From Glandiceps talaboti (Eukaryota; Hemichordata; Enteropneusta; Spengelidae), in assembly GCF_964340395.1 (NCBI RefSeq), contig NC_135549.1, forward strand, positions 18,182,342-18,246,341: a stretch of 64,000 nucleotides of DNA, in the 5' to 3' direction. The notes under the pieces are model-generated. The model made no database searches. It was not told the origin of the DNA and saw nothing but the letters and a program-made list of their open reading frames with translations. Shown piece after piece: positions 38,091 to 54,100 of the stretch. A program made the position numbers and the translations under genes. Numbering within the stretch: position 1 is the first letter of the stretch; every line of letters begins with the position of its first letter.

Positions 38091-41000
38091 TGGAAAACTT
38101 AGATGTACTTCCGATGTGTGCTGACCAAATTAAGAGCATGTCCCTAAGGGCACCATACTAATTCCATGTTTTTCATCGTACAACCTTAAATATGATGGGT
38201 AGGTTGGTTAAAAAGTAGTAAATAAACTAAGGAAGTTAGTGAATGTGTTGGTTATACTTTCCTTTCATATACATACTTCAACATTCTGGATGACTTGAAA
38301 AATGACTCAGCTATGCACTCGTGGGGTATGTCACCATCTTACAATCAGTGATGTTGTCATTTTTTTGTAATCTTGCCATTGAAGGCTTCAAATTTATTTT
38401 ATTATCATTATTATCATTATTATCATTATTTCTCTAGATTGAACAAATATAGGTTTGGTTAAGTCATGAGAAACATAGCATTAAAATACGGACTTGGCAC
38501 CCTATAAATGAAAATTAGACTTACCGTAAACATACGCAATGACAATAGTTTCAAAGAACGACATAACAAGCAGGACTAGACCACTAGCAGAATAGAAATC
38601 AAAGATCTGGAATACATACATTCCTCCCTAAGAAAACAGACAAAAAAAAACACACACACAATATCATTCAACATGTGACACTTTAATTTACAGCTAAAAC
38701 TGTATGATCATTATTCAAAACAGTAACAGCTAAAAAAAAAATATGTGTTAATATTTGTAAGTCACCTGGTGTCACCTCGATTAAATGTGTCAAGTACTAA
38801 AATGAAGCATGCATGCAGAGGGTTATCAATGAAATAAAAAATTGTACAGATCGAAGCCTTGTTTCTATCAGTCAATTAATTTGATTATTATACACTTACT
38901 GCCTTTGCCTGGTTATGAGGGCACTAGTAGATGTCTGTTACCCCAAGGGCTGTTTTGTAGCAACTAACTTCTTTCAGTTTTCGGCCTCAGGAAGTAGTTG
39001 CTACATGACAGCACAAGACGTAATATAATATGTCTACTAGTGCCCGAATAAGGCCAGGCAATACATGTTTATCACACAATCACATTGTCAGGCAAATATT
39101 GTTTCAGAATCTATAGTCAAAGCACATCCCTAATAGACTTCCGTGCTACATGAATATTACCCTAGGGAAAATAGAATGCGACTAGTGTCCTTATATGCAA
39201 ATTGAGGTCACTATGGGTCAAAAGTCCATACCATATAATACAACTAAGATAATCATTGAAGGCCATATGAAAATGATGTTTTAATAATCTTGCCTATAAA
39301 TCTTCAGGAAAAAAAGTATAAAAAATGTAGTAGAAATTTTACCTCAGTGACCATTGCAAGTCCAACAAGGAAACTTAGGAAACATATAATGGCTATAAAG
39401 ATCTCTCTGTTGTAGCCTTTGTAGATTTTACGAGGCATCAAGTCTCCCAGTGCTGTCACCACGCCTTCTACACCAACAAACTAAGGAAATAAACAAACAA
39501 AAAACATGATTGTAACAATGTCACACTTCCTTGGTATATACATAATGGGGAGAGGATAAGGCTGGGCTTTAAAGAAAATCTTTTCCAAAAAAACCCCCCA
39601 AACCACTGAGCCCTTACTCAAGTGAGGGCGATAACACGGTTCACTACAGTATTATAACAACAATTAAATGAGCACAAGGTGAACTTATAAGTTATTAATC
39701 AGTGAAATCACTAACAGAAAACCATAAATATATACTAGTATAAAGTTAATACCAATGCTTATAATTGTTTTTGATGGCACTGAAATCGTATTCTGGTGTT
39801 GTTAGAACATGATAGCATAGTGAGTCCTCAACGTGATGGCATAGCGAGTCCTCAACATGATAGCATAGTGTCTGAGTCCTCAACATGAACGCATAATGTA
39901 CGAGTCCTCAACCTGATAGCATAGTGAGTCCTCAACCTGATAGCATAGTGAGTCCTCAACACGTTAGCATAGTGAGTCCTCAACATGATAGCATAGTGTC
40001 TGAGTCCTCAACATGATAGCATAATGAGTCCTCAACATGATAGCATAATGAGTCCTCATCCTGATAGCATAGCGAGTCCTCAACATGATAGCATAGCGAG
40101 TTCTCAACATGATAGCATAGTGTCTGAGTCCTCAACATGATAGCATAATGAGTCCTCAACTTGACAGCATAGAGAGTCCTCAACATGATAGCATAGTGTC
40201 TGAGTCCTCATCCTGACAGTAAAGTGAGTCCTCAACATGATAGCATAGTGTCTGAGTCCTCAACATGATAGCATAATGAGTCCTCAACATGATAGCATAG
40301 TGAGTCCTCAACATTTGAGAACATACAAAATAAATGACGTACGTCATTGAATTGTTCATTAAATACCAGATTTGTGTTCTGCCAATAGATAGTGCTGGTT
40401 ATGGGTATTAAGTGGAGTACAATGTTTCAGTCTACAGCAAAAATTACACACAAACTCAGCTTGTGTCACTTTACGAACAGCATAATCTTTCAATTCCTTT
40501 GTTGCTGGACATCAGTTTTAGAGGTTTTTGAGAAGTGTATCCTTGATGTTTTTTTCAGCATTTTCAGCAGTAAATTACTATCATCAACTTTTCATCTTCT
40601 ATACAACATTGGTGTATTTTGTTTATATTCAAAATTATTCTTGTATCAATTAAAAATTCAAGTTAAATATCCCTTTCTCGCCCATATATGGTCACTTTAA
40701 AGTAAGAAGTATTTTAAGTACCAGGGATTACAGGTATACTAGTGGTATTTGTACTGCAGTGCAATACTGAAAACATTACTGCATAACTGCATGCAAATGA
40801 TATGCAAATGAGGACATGAGCTTTTGCTACACATGAAATCATGTGATCACTTAGTGTCATTTTTACGGAAATTTGTTGTTTCGAATAAACATTATGTAAT
40901 AATAACAGAACCCATGCATGTGAGCGCCAGTGTGGGTACTCAGGGGTATTTGCACTAGTGCTTGCAGTGTTTTCTGCTTCACTGTCACTCACTGTATGCA

Positions 41001-44000
41001 CGTGAAGGTACTGCCGCAGAGAACATGCAAGCACACATGAATATAATACCCCGAGTACACGACACTTACACTCTAGCGTCATGAGACTGAATGTCATATT
41101 AAACTGCAAATGATTGCTATGCACATTTCAAAATAAAATAAAAATACCTACCTGACTATCTAATCCAAGGAGAATAATCATGAAGAAGAAGAAAAATGAC
41201 CAGAGAGGAGCTATAGGCATCAAACTGACAGCCTTGGGATATGCAATGAAAGCAAGTCCTGGTCCTGTATATTGAAAAATCAAGTTCTCGATGTTAAAGA
41301 AATACCGTCTGTAACCAAAGTCCTATTTAGATTCGAGCAATAATGTTGTAGAGAAAATGCTATAATATATGTATTTATGTTAAAGTGAATCCTCCTCTGC
41401 ATTGACACAATTTTAATAATTAATATATAATATACAACTCAGTGATGATATAAATGCTGTCAACTACAACTACAATGACAGCATGTGACAACTTCTAAAA
41501 TGAGATGAAAGTGCACGAAATGAGGATGCTTGGTACATTTTCATGTCACAATGTTGGCATGCTGTGATGTTGCCCTATGATGTCAAATTGAATGTCTGCA
41601 TATACATTCTTTGTATAACAATAAAGTATAGGACTCCATATTTAGCTATAATTAAGGCAAGTTAACAGTACAAAGAATTACTGGTACAAATTTAGGCGAC
41701 CATCTTCTTCTAAAGAACAGTAAAATTCACAAGGGTAGTCACTATAGTAGTGTCGTAATCTTCCAAAGTCTTCCAAAACTTTGTCAAATCGAAATTTGAT
41801 ATACCTATGGTAACATTTCCAGTGGCAACACTACTAAATTTGACAACGAAACTTTTGGCTAAGACTTTGTTTGGTATAAATAAATAACTCATGTTTAATA
41901 GGCAATGGTAATATCACGATTCATATACCCTGGAACCATGGTAATGACTGTAGTATTGATGTCCTTCTCCTTCAGCTTACTGCAGGCATCGTCAATATTC
42001 CGGTCATCATGCCTATCAATTATATCATTCCTAGGGAGGGCAGGCAATAAATGGTGCTATTGCCCCTAGCTACGATTTGTTATTATATAACTATTAACTA
42101 GCTGCTTTAAACATGCACAAAAAAGTTGTGGAATTTATATCGTAATAAATAATATGGTTATTAAGAATAAATCTCAAATGATCGATTATATTTAGATAGC
42201 ATGAATATACTACATTATCAGCATCATCAAACAGATTGAAAGAAGGTAGAGGAATACTAATGATTTTTACCTGACTTTACTACATCCTTGACTTCTACCC
42301 CTTGTTCATACGCCATGTATCCTAACACAGAGAATATTGCAAAGCCAGCATAGAAGCTTGTCAGACTGTTTATGATGGAGATTATAATACCATCCCTACA
42401 ACATGAACACAGAGTTAGAAAACATGAGGAGAATCGAGGAATAAATATGGTATTCATTAACATGAAATAATTGTGCCTTGGAAATAAACTGTTTTAACTT
42501 TTACTATAATAATACTTTGTTCAAGAAAACATGTACTAACCCATTCTCTGTTAAAATAAAGAAAGAAAGAAAATAGGGGTCACCTTCCAAGAAACAATAG
42601 AGGTCAAAATGTTATAAGAAATAAGCCATTTTAGAATCCAATATGGCTGCTGAATACCATGTTAACTCTATGGGAAAATATATGATAATAATTGTTTCCT
42701 TGAAAACAAGATGGTGGATCCCCAAATTTTTGAAGTATTTCAAACGGACCAGAAGCAAACTTCCATATGGCAAAATTTGGAGAGATTTCAAAAACTTAGA
42801 TTTTCATTGAAATTTGTCCTTTATTCGCATTCTACTGTATGGAAATCTAATAAGTTGAATCATCTGTTTCAGCCAACTCAACAATATCAATCACAGCATA
42901 ATCAATTCCTATCTGCTATGATGCCATCTAGTGGCAATGAGAGAGCAAGGCTAGGAGTTCTAGTCAAAAACTCTCACAAATGATTTTCGTAGTTCTGGTT
43001 GTGTGAAATTTGCATGGTTTGAAAAATTTTCTAAGTAATTAATATAAAATCTAAATGCAATGTTTGTTCATTTGCTGACATCATTTTGTGTTTCGACAAC
43101 TAATGTTTTTTGTCCATTGTACAATTCTTGACAGATTTAGTAAATTTGCCAACTAGTTGAGTCAATCTTTCTTCTGGTGAACAGGAGGGCAGATTGTCAA
43201 TAGGTAATTAAACGAGTTGAGGAGGTTTGATCATAATGCCATTTTATTAGCAGATACAACAAATTAGAATTATGAATTCTGCATTACATTAAAGAGAGAC
43301 AACTCGTCCAGGCACACATTTTATGATTTGCCACCTAGCAATGATGTACAAGTATAACTTTGACTCCATAGAAATTAGGATAAAAGATTTTGTTGCCACT
43401 TTTTGTGATCTACCCCCCCCCCCTCCCCCCATCCCTAGTAATTAGGTGAAAATATAAACCTAGCAACAGGATAAAAATTTGCCTGCCTAGCAATGAGGTA
43501 ACACATTTTACATTGTCACTTTTTTTGACCTACCCTCCACCACTCTAGCAATGAGGTCAAATATAAGGCTAGCAAAGGGGAATTGACTCCCTATCAATGA
43601 GGTAATTAATACATTCTACATTGTAACTTTTGTGATCTGCCCCTAGCAATGAGATAAAAGTACCAACATCATGCTAGCAATCAGGTGAAAAATTGACTCC
43701 CTAGCAATGCGGTAAAAATGCTGTTATAGGAATTTTGAGTTTTACCATATGGATATTTTAACTGTATCTGTATACAAGATTAAACTCAATATAACCTCTA
43801 CAAAATACTTAAATTTCAAGAGTCAAATGGCTACCATCAGGAGATCAAAACTGTGGTGAACTGCCATTATGTATAATGCAACCCTTACTATGTGAGTGAC
43901 CTAGGAGGTCATGTCTTACCTAAAACAGTTATTGTGAAACTCATTGTAACTTCCCAGTGCAGTAAGTGCTCCTAGACCAACAGCATATGAGAAAAAGATC

Positions 44001-47000
44001 TGAGTTCCAGCATCAATCCACACCTAATGATAAAAAGATGTCAAAATTGTGAGAAAGAGACAGAATGGGGTGGCTATGTTTCTGATTCTCCAGATTTGCT
44101 GTACATGTGCAATTCCCCCCCCCCCACCCCACCCCCCACCCCCACCCCATAACCCATTTTAGAATCCAAAATGGCTGTTGAACATTGTTATAAAACTCTA
44201 TGGGAAAATAACAGATTATTGATTTCCTTGAAAACGAAGTGGGGAATCCAAAATTTGAAGTGACCTGAGCAACAAGCTGCCATAGGGCAAATTTCGAAGA
44301 GATTTGAAAAATAACTTCTATTTTTAGGCAAACTGGCTGCTGAAATACATTCAATATGTAAATCTGTTTCACTAATAACCCGCTATAACACTATAATAAG
44401 GATACAGACTACATATATTGTAAACACTGGTACCATTATCTTTAATTTCTGTCTTATAAATACCCACTCTAAAAACACAACAAAGTCCTGACAGCTATAT
44501 TCTAGTCTAAGTCTGTTCGCTACACTCTGTCGTACCTCCTAAGCCCTCGTATCCAAACCTTGCCTTGATTACAGTTAAACAAGCTAGTAATGTGTGAGTA
44601 TTAACCTGATTGGTTGCAGTGCACCAATGAGAACATCAGACCGTCATTATTCAAATAAAGTCATTAATATGTAAATATACATGTGTTACTGAGAAATTGT
44701 CCCAGCTAAGTACACAAGTAATGTATCAAGTGGGCATGTGAGGTAATTTACATGTAATGATGTAAATTTAACATACTGGTCTTGATAGCAAATTGTAGGG
44801 GTGTGCCTACATGAATCAGTTTTAACAGTAATCAAGGCAAGCTTTGGATATGACTCATGAGAACTAGGAGGTACCTGTAACAACAGTTAACAGTGTAATG
44901 CAACCATAAAGTAAACAGGCTGTAATATTTTAATCACACGTTAATTTTGAAAATAATTATAACAATAATATAATGTACATAATGTTGACTTAGTATTTAA
45001 TTGTAGTATATATATTAAAATATGTCATCAAATCATTTTTTCTCATTTTCAGGTTTTCTGCATATTTAATGTAACTTTGATTGTTGCTTATGCATACTGA
45101 TCATGTCATCAAATCTTTTTGTATGTCCGATACCAGTTAGTTTCCATTCTTAATTCTGCAGACTTTGATCATGTCATAAGTAAAATCCTGGTATCTTTAA
45201 AAATTAAGCAAAAATTACCACTAAAATTTAACAAATTCTTTTTTACGATTTCACGTTATATACGTCATAAAAATTAATTTTTACAGTTCTATATATAAAT
45301 TGATGCCATACCTTGCCATCTAATAACCTACTGGTGTCAGGTACAATGTAGAATTTGATTCCATCAATGGCACCTGGTAACATAGCTCCTCGGATGAGTA
45401 AAATGGTGATCATGAGATATGGGAAAGTTGCAGTGAAATATACCACCTGTAATGTCAAATATTGAAGTAGGATGTCAGAAATATGTCTCGAAAATACAGT
45501 TTTAAAAAAATGCATTTAATTCAGGGACCATCGCACAATGTTGCACAAGCTCAACAAACATAAACATCAATCATTTAGGACCAAACCTCCCCCCTAAACG
45601 AATGTTAACAAGTGTGACATCTACACTTTTATATACCATTTATATCACCATGAAAATGATAGTGGTTATACCACAACGATTGATGCAATATGTTAATACA
45701 TGATGGTAATCAGGATACTAACGTAAACCAAGCACTGTATATCTCACACATTAGAAGTAAATTTTTATCAACTTATCAACATCTCAGTAGTAAATACTGA
45801 AGCTGTTATCATTGAAGGCGTGAAAGTTTTCGAAATTTGGTTAGAAGTGCGAAATTGAAGTTCAGCAATCGCATTGATGCCAGACCCCCTCCCCCCCTTT
45901 AACGAACAAAGTTCGTTTATTGAGCTTGTGTGACATCGTGTCCCTTACATGATTCATATGAAAATAATAGCTTGATACAACTGGGAATCATATATTTAGT
46001 CTAAGATTACTTTATGTGTCTGTGTGTGGTTGGATGTGTGGGTGTGAGTTAGTGGGTGTGTGTGTGTGTGATGACTGGACTATGTGGCAAATGTAAATTA
46101 AAAATTACTAAATCGCAAGATTAATTGTAATTTTGCAGATATACCAGAACTTTTAAATGTTCCCAAAGTACTGGAGTATAATATACTACGATATAAAGAT
46201 TAATTGAAATATATCTAAAATAATATAAAAGTTTTTCAAAGCAATGTTCTCCCTAGATTTTATCAAGAAGGGTTCAATGTCCGGTAACATGTGATGGCAT
46301 ACTACTTTCTGTAGTCGACAGTAGTATCTTGGTCCGGTGCCAGTTTTGATATTAGGGACTATTTGTACATGAAATTGTAGACGTTGAAGATATCTACATC
46401 TCTCCAACGTTTATGATGAAATGAAGTGGTTTGCAGGCTGACTGTCCTTTCATCCAGAGAATGGTCAGACATTAGGAGGGCTTTAATAGTCAAGGCAGCC
46501 CTGTTTGTTTTAATACTATTTTTCATGGAGAACGCTGCAAGGCCATGAATCTCATATAATATGAGATACAGACTCTTGTATGAAAGTTGCAAACTGGCAT
46601 CAAGTTTGTACAAATTTGGAACAAGCTTGGCAGCTTGCAAGGATCATGAGCTTTAACCCTTTCAGGACTAGAAACTTTCCCGCCAAAATTTTTGAACAAA
46701 AATTCTTGTCTCTCTGTAATTTTTGGAAAAAGATCAACTTTATTTTAGACCAGAATTCAAGAAATATTACTTTCCAATGAAATAATATTCTTAAATTTTA
46801 GAAAATGTTCTTACAATCAAGTTTCTATTTATTCCAATATCATCTCTAGTCATGAAAGGGTTAAACACTGCAATAAACTTGTACATGCTTGCAAAGCAAG
46901 TAGTCTGAAATACTGAGGAGATCATCCTCTGACATGTCTCTAAGTACAAGCAAGCTACATGAGCTGATCCGAGCCAGGTGTAATAATTGTAAAGCGCTTT

Positions 47001-48985
47001 GAGCATGGCATGGGAAAGCGCTATATAAGAACCCAACATTACTATTATTACTATTATTATTATTATTATTGAGAACATACAACTTCACAGTCTTTACCTA
47101 TTTTTCCAAAGAAATGAATTTAAAAAAAAAAATCTTACTTTGCCAGTAGATTTCACCCCTTTGAAGATGCACAGATATACAACAACCCATGATAACAGCA
47201 AACAGCCTGCTAACTCCCATCTCATACCACCAGTCTCAGTAATATCATCTGTAATCCCTAGAGCTTTGCGACTAGACAACAAAGAGAAATTGAATTATAT
47301 CATGTATGTTGACACTGCAAAATTACCATGTAATCAAGACTCCACAGAATATATCATTTATCCATTTATCTCTAAGAATGATGGCGTTCTGCAACATTTT
47401 AATATTACTAATGTCATACCTTTCAAGACATAAAAAGCTTTCTTAAGACTCTAAGTAAAACGATGAAATCAAATATATATTTTTAGTATATCTCTTTCTT
47501 TTATTTGGAGAGGATAAGGAAAAAAAAATTGTTTCCAGACATTTTGTCTAAAGTGGTGCCACGATGTGAATATTTTTTTTTTAATCTCAACAAACCTGCC
47601 ATTCAATCTACTATTTATGGCGGTTACTGTACTTTTTATTTAATGCTTTAGAGCAAGTGTGCATGTGGGGCAGATGTTATTTGCTTGTTCATGATTGGCT
47701 CTGCAGTTGTCTTCACTGAAGTAGAGAGAGTTATTTTGTGTGTCTCCCCGGATCTGCAGACTGCATGGGCTGGACAAACACACAAAAAAAGACCAACGCA
47801 AGGGTAAGTGATGCACACACTGACCAGAAACAATTCTTTTTTTATTGGCCTTTATATACTCTAACATGCCTGAATTTTAGAGATGTCACTTTCCTTTAGG
47901 CCAAAAAAGAAAAGTTTCTGCTAACCCGACCGAGCCTAGTGTAAGTCCCCAACCCTAAACATTTTTTTAAATGCAAAGAGTTAAAATGGTAACAATCATA
48001 TTTCCGTGTACACCTTTCATGCCTTTGCCTCATCTGTAGTCACTTTAAAAAAAAAAAAATCATATTCCAGAGAGAAACCATGTCTTTTTAGACTTCGTCT
48101 ATAATATTACAGTCTGCATAACCTAATCTGTCTACTTAAACCTAATATTATCTTCCTTTATTTCTCAGTTTACACTACATTAAACTTTATTTTGCCTTAT
48201 CATTTTCCATTCATTGAAATTCACCCATTTAAAAAATGTTTTCATTCTCCTAGTCTGTAAACTTCAGTGTTACCTGTAGTGAAGTATTAAAGTGATAATC
48301 CTACCTTTATACATAACAACCTGAAATGACCCGACCCTGTGGCAATATTCTACCACAAAATGAAATTTCTGTGTTTGCTAAAGATACGCAAAATCTATGG
48401 AGTGAAAAAAATAAAGTTCCTCTTTTGAAATGCAACTTTCTTTTTTTTTGGAACACAGGAAGGCAACTCAAAGGAGTTATAAAGTTTGGTGAAAAGCGAC
48501 AAAACTGATTGTGTCAGAAGACTTAGATGCTTACTTCCAGAACTCTTCCACCGGATCAATCAATGTGCCGTTGGTTGTATTGACCTCGACACCTGTGAAA
48601 TTTGTTGTACATAATGCAGTGTTCCATGGGTTATCACAGTTTGACCATGGTAGTGTGCTTGTGAAACCCATGAAGAGGTAGTAGAATGCCCAGGTCAGAA
48701 TTATAATGTAGTAACAGTTACAAAATGACATGATGCAAGTTGTGGAAAAACCAATACCTGTAAATAACAACAACAACAACAACATAAACAACAATGAAAA
48801 AAATAGCAAAATTATGTATAAACAGAACAAAGTAATGTTTTATTGATAAACAAGAACAAGAAATGACATCATGTACACAATAGTGAAATGATATACAAAC
48901 ACAACAAAGTAACTGGAAAACAAGAACTACAAAACTGCAAAATATTGCATGTCATATAAACACAACAAAATAACATTAAGTACTG

Positions 48986-49028
<43 letters not shown>

Positions 49029-50979
49029 AATTATTAATATAAGCCATTAATTGAGTAACTTGGAAGAATGAGTTCAGTATACGCCATGACAATGAGTCAT
49101 ATTGAGTTGTTGCATGACTTTGGTTAATTCTTTTATTTTGAATTCTTTTATTTTTCTCACTCTCCTTACCTCCCTTTGGTTTGTTTGTTTTGTTTTGCTT
49201 ATTTCTGTATGTGATTATACTAGTCATATCCTCTCTAATTTGTTTAGTAGTGTATGTATTTTAATTTTCTGTTAATGCTGCTCTACCACAGCTGATACAA
49301 AAGGGATACAAAAGGGATGCAATAAATACGCAATAAATAAATAAATAAATAAATAAGTTAACAAAACATACCTTGGAATATAGGACATATTTTCCAGCAT
49401 TCTATTCCACCTCTACTCATAAACTGACCCAGAGAAACTTCCAGGAAAAACAAGGGAATACCGGCACAAAGCATGCAGATTGTATATGGAATAAGGAAGG
49501 CACCTGGAAAGAAATCAAAAGTTTAAAGTCAATTTATGTGAATACATAATTGAATGAAAAGGTAGACTTATTTTTATATGGAGAATATTATTATTTTTTT
49601 AGATTGTATTGTACAAGGTCTCTGGTTTCATGGTTATAAAAATACCAATATTGTTATTCCTGGGTCTAATCATCAGTATCTTTGAATTTCTACCTAAATT
49701 GGAACCCTGTATGTGACAGCATTTGTCAGAAGCTACTATATGTAATAAAGTTGATCATTTTGTGAGTTTAGGTTGTTGTTTTTACTTGAGAGATAGATAA
49801 ACAGCATTTTTTACTACTGAGCACAGCATGGTTGTTAATTGAGAAGTTTAAAATGCAGAATTAACATAAACTCTCTCTACAATCGTAATCCTGATGTGTT
49901 TTGAGTAAGCAATGTTGTGACTACTGTTTACAGCTATCAACGGCACATCGGTGCAAGTTTCAATAATGTATCACCATGTTGCATTACTTCATCATTCATA
50001 CTTTGATTACAAGCACTGTAATTGCATGATATATGTATGTATGTCAAGGGTGTTTACACTGTCTTTGACATCAACAAAGATTGATGCCTATTATAATTAC
50101 CCTAGATGATATGGAGTTTGTTAATTAACCAATGTCACCTTGGCGATTGCTTATTTATACAGGGAACTAAAGAAACTCCAATAAATTGTCGTTTCAATAA
50201 CATTCACTCGACATTTGTCATTTTTTCACAGTAGAAAAATCATCGCTATAGATAACGAAATTGAAAAAAAAATTGAAAATACTTTATTAACTAATTCAAG
50301 GGTCAAGTCTGTAAGGTTATTAAAATATATATACGGAATGTGGTTTTCATTCACTCATTTCCAACATGGCAGTGAGTGCAGTCACTAGCTAGCTGGTGTA
50401 ATATGAGTGCAGTCACTGTTTTAGTATGAGTGCAGTCACTGGTGTAATATGAGTGCAGCCACTGGTGTAATATGAGTGCAGTCACTGGTGTAATATGAGT
50501 GCAGTCATGTCATTTTGTGTTGTAATGACTATAATTTTATGGCTACTGCTGACGAAATCATTTTGAATGTGTTATAAATTCTGCAGTCATGTCACATACA
50601 TAGGCTGAATAATGTTCCCACCTATTGTAGTCTATTTCCAAGATCACAACTACCACATGTTGGGACTAAACTGACCTAGAATTTATCATATCTCAGTAAA
50701 CCAAACAAGGGTGTACAGTTTCTTTGAGATGAGATTACTTCAAATTATAGTATCATCAACATGAAATTGAGACATTTGCATAATTTGCAATTATTTCAGT
50801 CTTATGGAATTTCATTCTTTACATGTTATCTGAGAACTAAAATTATAACTGGACACAATGAATGCTTACATCGCAGAAAACCCATTAAAATATTAATGCT
50901 AACTTTTTTGTTGAGTATTTACCTGAACTTATCAGTCTGTCTGTCTGTCTGTCAGTCTGTCAGTCTCTGTCTGTCCGCC

Positions 50980-51011
<32 letters not shown>

Positions 51012-51095
51012 AACTGATCTGTCAGTCAGTCAGCCGATGTCTGTCAGTCTGTCAGTCTGCCTCTCTGTCTGTCAGTCTGTCTGTCTGTCTGTCTA

Positions 51096-51126
<31 letters not shown>

Positions 51127-54100
51127 GTCTGTCAGTCTCTGTCTGTCTGTCTGTCTGTCTGCCTCTCTGTCTGTCAGTCTCTGTCTGTCTGTCTGTCAGT
51201 CTGCCTCTCTGTCTGTCAGTCTCTGTCTGTCCGCCTGTCTGTCTGTCTGTCTGTCTGTCTGTCAACTGATCTGTCAGTCGATGTCTGTCAGTCTGTTCGT
51301 CTGTTGATCAATCTGTCTGTCTGTCTATCTGTAAGTCAGTCAGCCAATCAATCGTGTATATCCATCGATCTGTCGGTCTGTCTGTCAGTCAACCAATCTG
51401 TGTCAGTCTGTCTGTCTGTCTGTCTGTCCATCAATCTGTCTGTCTGTAAGTCAGTCAGGCTCTCTTTTTTATTGTCATTTATAGTTACCAAAGTTTTCAC
51501 AAAGCTTTTATTATCAAGGGATTAAAAATCAAATTACTGTCAAACTAATATTGCATTCCTTTCTGTAATTGGATTTATTGTAACTTAATACAAATGCATA
51601 CACACACACACACACAAGTTCTCCTGCAAAAAAAAAAAAACTCCTGGTAATATACTGTACCACATTATATAAATTAACGTACAAGAAAAAAAGAAAGCAT
51701 ACACTGTTTTTCTTACTATTAAGATTGAATAATTTTTTGTGTGATTTCTTTGATGACAATGTTAATCAAAATCAGATTTAAGCATATCAATAATGACACA
51801 CAATCTTTGTTTTAATACCATGGAAGTGAAATCCCTAACCCCCCCCCCCCCCCCCCCAAGCAACAACAACAACGCAAACAAAAAAACACCCACCCTGTAA
51901 AAAGTAGGTGTGTTTACATAAAAAAATCTAGAAATCTAGTAGTATTGATTTGTACAGCGGTAACATATTTCTATATCAAGGTGTTGTGACAGGTATCAAC
52001 AGACGTTGCACGTAACATGCAGGGCAGCTAGCTCAGGCAAGATAAGCTAAATTTACAAGTAGAGACTATAAAGTTCCCTTTGGAGTGTCCATCAAAATAA
52101 AATGTGGCTGACAAATCCTACAATGCCATGCTGTCAATTTTGTCATGTGGGCCAAATAAATACATTTACAAGCAAGAAAGAATGTTGGTTGTCAACAGAT
52201 AATATACAAAGTCTTGAATCCTGCAGAGAAGTACACAACTTTCTATGTATAGTACTACTATAACTGAAAAGTCCGGTGAAATGAATAGTGTATTCAAATT
52301 CCACTCTACAGCAATACATTCTCATGTATTCTATAGATTCATAATGGAGATGAAACCCTTAGTAACCTTTCTGACATGCTGACCTTGAATTGACCCAGTC
52401 TTGTAAATAAGATGCTGACCCCTGACCTTTACAGACCAAAATATGTAAACAGGTACATTAACCTTTGTTTATCAGACATCCATCTTATTTTCAAGAGCTA
52501 CGTGTTTATCATTAACCTGGAATGAGTGAACTGTTGTAAAAATAACATCTTAATAACTTTGGCAATTAAAATTAATAATCACATTACTTTGGAGGATCAA
52601 CAAACATTTACCTCAAGCAACCAATTGCATTTCAAGTACTTCATACAGAATACAAATTTTATTTTTATCGACTTCATTTTTTAAAACTTTTTTTCATATG
52701 ATTGCCAAAAAAGACACAATGGCTGTATTTCAGGGCCTATTTTTAAAATTAGAGTAATTTTGTTCTATAATATAGTAACTTAATTGTTTTTGTTGTTCTA
52801 CTATATACAGCTATATACTACTCAGGTTTAGTTATCTACCAAATCACTGTGTGGTTTGTAGTAAGGTGATGGACCTCTCCATACTGCCAACAACTGCATC
52901 TATTCTATGTACATATCCACTGAGGAGGTCATCATTTTTGGAATAAATTCTCGGTACCCAGCTGAGATAGAATATTACTGCCAAGGCACATCATAAAAAT
53001 AACTGAACATTCAATTTCTTGGTCAATACCATAACTTCCGTTCCACATGTTTCACATGTATTACTATAGGTGTGTGTGAGAATAAGTTGACATGCTTGTT
53101 CTATTTTGACCCTCTAGTTAGCATGAGGTAAAACACTATTGCAGGTAGTGAGAATTAATAGTCATTAGGAGGAATATAACTATTGAGAATATGATGTATC
53201 TTAGAGGTAGTATTTTTGAAAGATTAATTAAATTTTCATGTTTTCATTGTTCAAACAACTTACATTTTTTTATGGCCAACGCACTAAACTAAGCAAACTA
53301 ATTCAATCTCTTTACACCAAATATCCTAAGACCTTGAAAACTGTACTTCACACAAAAATTGTAAAAACCTTTCTAAATAAAATAATTCACACTATTAAAC
53401 AGGATCATATATTAATATATTAAATATAAAAATAAATATTAAAATCTTATAACTTCACTATACACATACTGTGACTTTTTATGAGTACTAATTCAGCAAT
53501 AGTAGTGTGTAGTAGCAGAAAAAATTACAGCTTGAATATCTTACTGCTATATATATAAGATCAAAATCAATCATTTTTGCAAGTTTAGTTGTTGTTTTAC
53601 TTGGTAGATAACAAAATTTTACGCGTGGTTGTTACTATAGATTCTCTACAGTCTCGGGAGCATCGCTAGCAGAAAGCGGCTGTTTTGTATGAACCGATAT
53701 CTACTGCATACTAGTACTAGTACTCTATCTAATATCCTTGTGCACCCTCATTGACTACATATGACTAGCCATTCCTTGACATGTTATTGCGACCCGCCGT
53801 GTTATTGTGGTGCCCCTGAGAGCAAAAAAGCCACTATTTGCTAGTGACAGTCCCAAGGCTTTGAGAGAGTCTAGCTTGTTCCTATAGGGAGTCTAAATAG
53901 TAGAATGAATGTAAACAAAACTCTACCACAATCTGTGTACAGCAATAAAAGTACTCTTGCCTAGCTACCTCAACTTGTCAAATGGTCAATGCTTATCAGT
54001 AAATGTATATATTATTATGTAGTTTTCTGGCAAACACTCCCTGTTTTAGCTTCAGATAACTATCAAACACAGACATTCAAATTATGTATTCTGTTCTATA

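Noticed and set aside
39805-40315. CRISPR-like array
   Set aside because: Repeats are directly adjacent without unique spacers, in an intron of an animal gene.
50761-51525. A 254-codon open frame rich in SVCLSVCL
   Set aside because: Translation of the CTGT array.
49750-53700. Similarity between about 49765-49860 and 53575-53650 (GTTGTTTTTACTTG, GATAGATAA, TGGTTGTTA)
   Set aside because: Too weak and short by eye to call a repeat family.
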